A stretch of 64,000 nt of DNA. Source: Balanoglossus misakiensis. Its lineage: Eukaryota; Hemichordata. Both the position numbers and the translations under genes were made by a program. Below the pieces are notes generated by a model. The model was not told where the DNA came from. It was given only the letters and a program-made list of their open reading frames with translations, and did not search any database. Positions 62,101-64,000 of the stretch are shown here, piece after piece (the first letter of the stretch is position 1; every line of letters begins with the position of its first letter). Where the stretch lies: positions 434,001 to 498,000 of the forward strand of contig CM082587.2 of the NCBI GenBank assembly GCA_040954595.2, given 5' to 3'.

Positions 62101-64000
62101 ACTTTTCCTGTTGTCTAGCTGTTTCAGTGACTTGCCACGTAAAGACTGCAGCATGGGATCTCAATAATTGAATCATCCATGCATTAGACCATGACAATGA
62201 CCTTAGTGGTCAGGTGCAGCCAGTGAATACAGATGACATAGCAAGCTGCAGTGATTGCAACAAACTTGATCTTGACCTTGTGCGGTGACCTTCGTGGACA
62301 ATATGATTTCATGGTATGATTAATGCACGTCATCCGAGAAGTCGATGGGAATTCAGATCAGCTCATCTCTAACACTACCAAACAGGATACCCAACATGGG
62401 ACCAGGAGTATGACATGTTTATACTGTCTTCTGTGTTTCACAGTATGAACTCAGTAGTTCTAAAGGTCTACTTCTCAGTTATTTTACTTTCAAATTAAAT
62501 TCTTATTTGCTAGAATTTATCGTTGTTGAATATGTGTCAAGTACTCGATTACATGTACCAGAATATGACAATGTCTTCAATATGTGCCACTTCTGTCAGC
62601 AGATCTTGCTAAGTGGCTGTAATTTATGGACATTTATATCATGCTTTACATCAATTCTCCAATGAGCCAGAAAAGTATTACACAAAGATGGACATGTACC
62701 ATTACCCTGATTACAAGATTATGCTAATGAGGGCATGTTCATGAACTTTCAGCCAATGGCCATTGAGGACAGGGTCATGCTGGGAAGTGATGAGATATTG
62801 CACGTCAGCCAATGCGATCAAAGTCTTGATCAGATGAACTGTGAACGAACTTTGTGATCAAAGGTTAATGGCATAGCCATGGTTTAGCACAGAAATTCAT
62901 CCTTTAAACACACACATCCAACTTGGAATGATAAACTGTGTGACATATGGAAACTGTTTAATTATTTACAAAGTCTTGATAAGGTGTTGTAAAGTTATAT
63001 TCTTGATGCAAGTTAAAAATTCTTGCGGCTAAGATTTGACCCATTGCCTCATCATCATTGTGGATGAAAGAAGATTTTCAGTTCTGACACAGTAGTTACT
63101 CAGCAGTTCATTTATTTTCATGAAGAATCTTGAATTTTATTGTCTCTTACACAAGTGAGGTTGGCATTTATGCAGTTTGTATGTATCTCAAAGAAGAAAC
63201 CTATATATGTGAGTTCAAGCTTTGGTCACAGTAAATGTGAATTTATTGTTACCCTAAACTAGTATTGACTCTCGATCTATCAAATCAAAGCTGAAAGCAT
63301 AAGGAGTGTTTTTCCTTTAGTGGCCCCTGGACTGTTTCTCCCCTTTGCCTGAGTTTGAAACACTAGAAAAAAGCCGACACTGGCTGTACCCCGGATTGGT
63401 GATCAAAGGCCAAATACAATAAAAATTCTCTGGAAAATGAGGTGAAAGTAAGATCCAACTTCATGTCATCCATCAGCAATGTTCTGATGAATCCACAAAA
63501 ACCAGCTTTAAGTCAGATGAATGGAGTGGCATGCAATCATGGAATTGTGACTGTTACGTCGATAGCTAGCCATTTAGGTTAGAGCAGAATGGTCATTTCC
63601 ATGAACCCATGCAAGATTTCAGTGTTATGGTGGGTCAGGTTTTTTCCAGTAAGGCTGGCTGTGCATATACAACATCTGTATGAAAAACAAGAACACACCA
63701 AGTACATGGTACATGTTTATGCTAACATGTTGTGTTATCCATGTAAATATGAGAAACACCTAAAGTTTGATGCATGCTGCATGAGATTTCAACTTTTAGT
63801 GAACATACAATGTACTACAGAGAGAATGAAACGAAATGGTCTGAAATAATCCTGCCACAAATACTCCATTGCATGCTGGGGCAACTGTAAAAGCACTGTA
63901 ATTGTTAAAGTTCTGATTCTGCGATAACATGACATCAGCCCTCTGATCTCATTTGCAGTAGGAATGTAGGGAAAAGTAAAGAGTAATCCTCTTAGTCTTA

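Larger units (their letters stand above)
45265..64000 (+). other. Apparent first intron of the GABA-B receptor gene
   Basis: At least 18.7 kb after the exon 1 donor with no exon resembling the remaining flytrap or seven-helix domains on either strand. The sequence is AT-rich and noncoding in appearance. It contains GA, CA and GT microsatellites, one MITE-like element at 51847-52026, a near-perfect palindrome at 51161-51209, paired stem-loops at 54796-54885 and a GAGGGCGCT word at 53937-53945. Frames of 60-96 codons occur but none is protein-like. The intron presumably continues past the window edge. Confidence 0.6.

Noticed and set aside
1-64000. CRISPR arrays, operons or prophage-like modules
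   Set aside because: No spaced direct repeats or bacterial gene organisation; the DNA is clearly eukaryotic with spliced genes.

Overview
This window is animal nuclear DNA. Protein-coding genes are split into short exons with GT-AG introns, poly(A) signals follow them, microsatellites are common, and there are no operons or ribosome binding sites. The gene set (NR2E-type nuclear receptor, TMEM141, collagen galactosyltransferase, cholinesterase-like esterase, NIT-domain guanylate cyclase, CCN-type matricellular protein, ZNHIT6, GABA-B receptor 1) points to an invertebrate bilaterian. Compact introns, a NIT-guanylate cyclase (a class I know from invertebrates, not vertebrates) and human-like gene neighbours favour an invertebrate deuterostome such as a hemichordate or cephalochordate. 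A lophotrochozoan cannot be excluded from sequence alone.

Layout. 1798-7943 (+): NR2E-group orphan nuclear receptor, 5 coding exons. 8954-10216 (-): TMEM141, 4 exons, convergent with the receptor. 11151-15628 (-): COLGALT/CERCAM-type galactosyltransferase, 10 exons, ending in the ER-retrieval-like tail HEEL. 15956-26354 (+): large Ser-rich protein with one C-terminal PDZ domain, 9 exons, divergent from the galactosyltransferase across a 327-bp shared promoter interval. 28977-30982 (+): cholinesterase-like esterase whose last 36-base coding exon encodes KDEL. 31630-34328 (+): NIT-domain guanylate cyclase with an altered metal-site motif. 36463-37918 (+): CCN-family protein with VWC, TSP1 and CT modules but no IGFBP module. 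39559-44681 (-): ZNHIT6 (BCD1), 10 exons, convergent with the CCN gene. 44989-45264 (+): first coding exon of a GABA-B receptor subunit 1-like gene, divergent from ZNHIT6 across a 307-bp interval with ETS and CRE sites. 45265-64000: no further exon recognised; apparently the first intron of the GABA-B gene, carrying MITE-like and hairpin-forming sequences.

How the genes relate. They do not form one pathway. Several may reflect old linkage: a CCN gene convergent with ZNHIT6 matches the human CCN1-ZNHIT6 arrangement as I remember it, and TMEM141, COLGALT/CERCAM and GABBR1 relatives lie on human MHC-paralogon chromosomes. Two different genes end in KDEL-type tails (HEEL and KDEL), so their products probably reside in the ER. 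Exon joins were built by hand from splice sites, reading phase and remembered family sequences. All eight complete models keep frame across every junction, but no transcript data were available.
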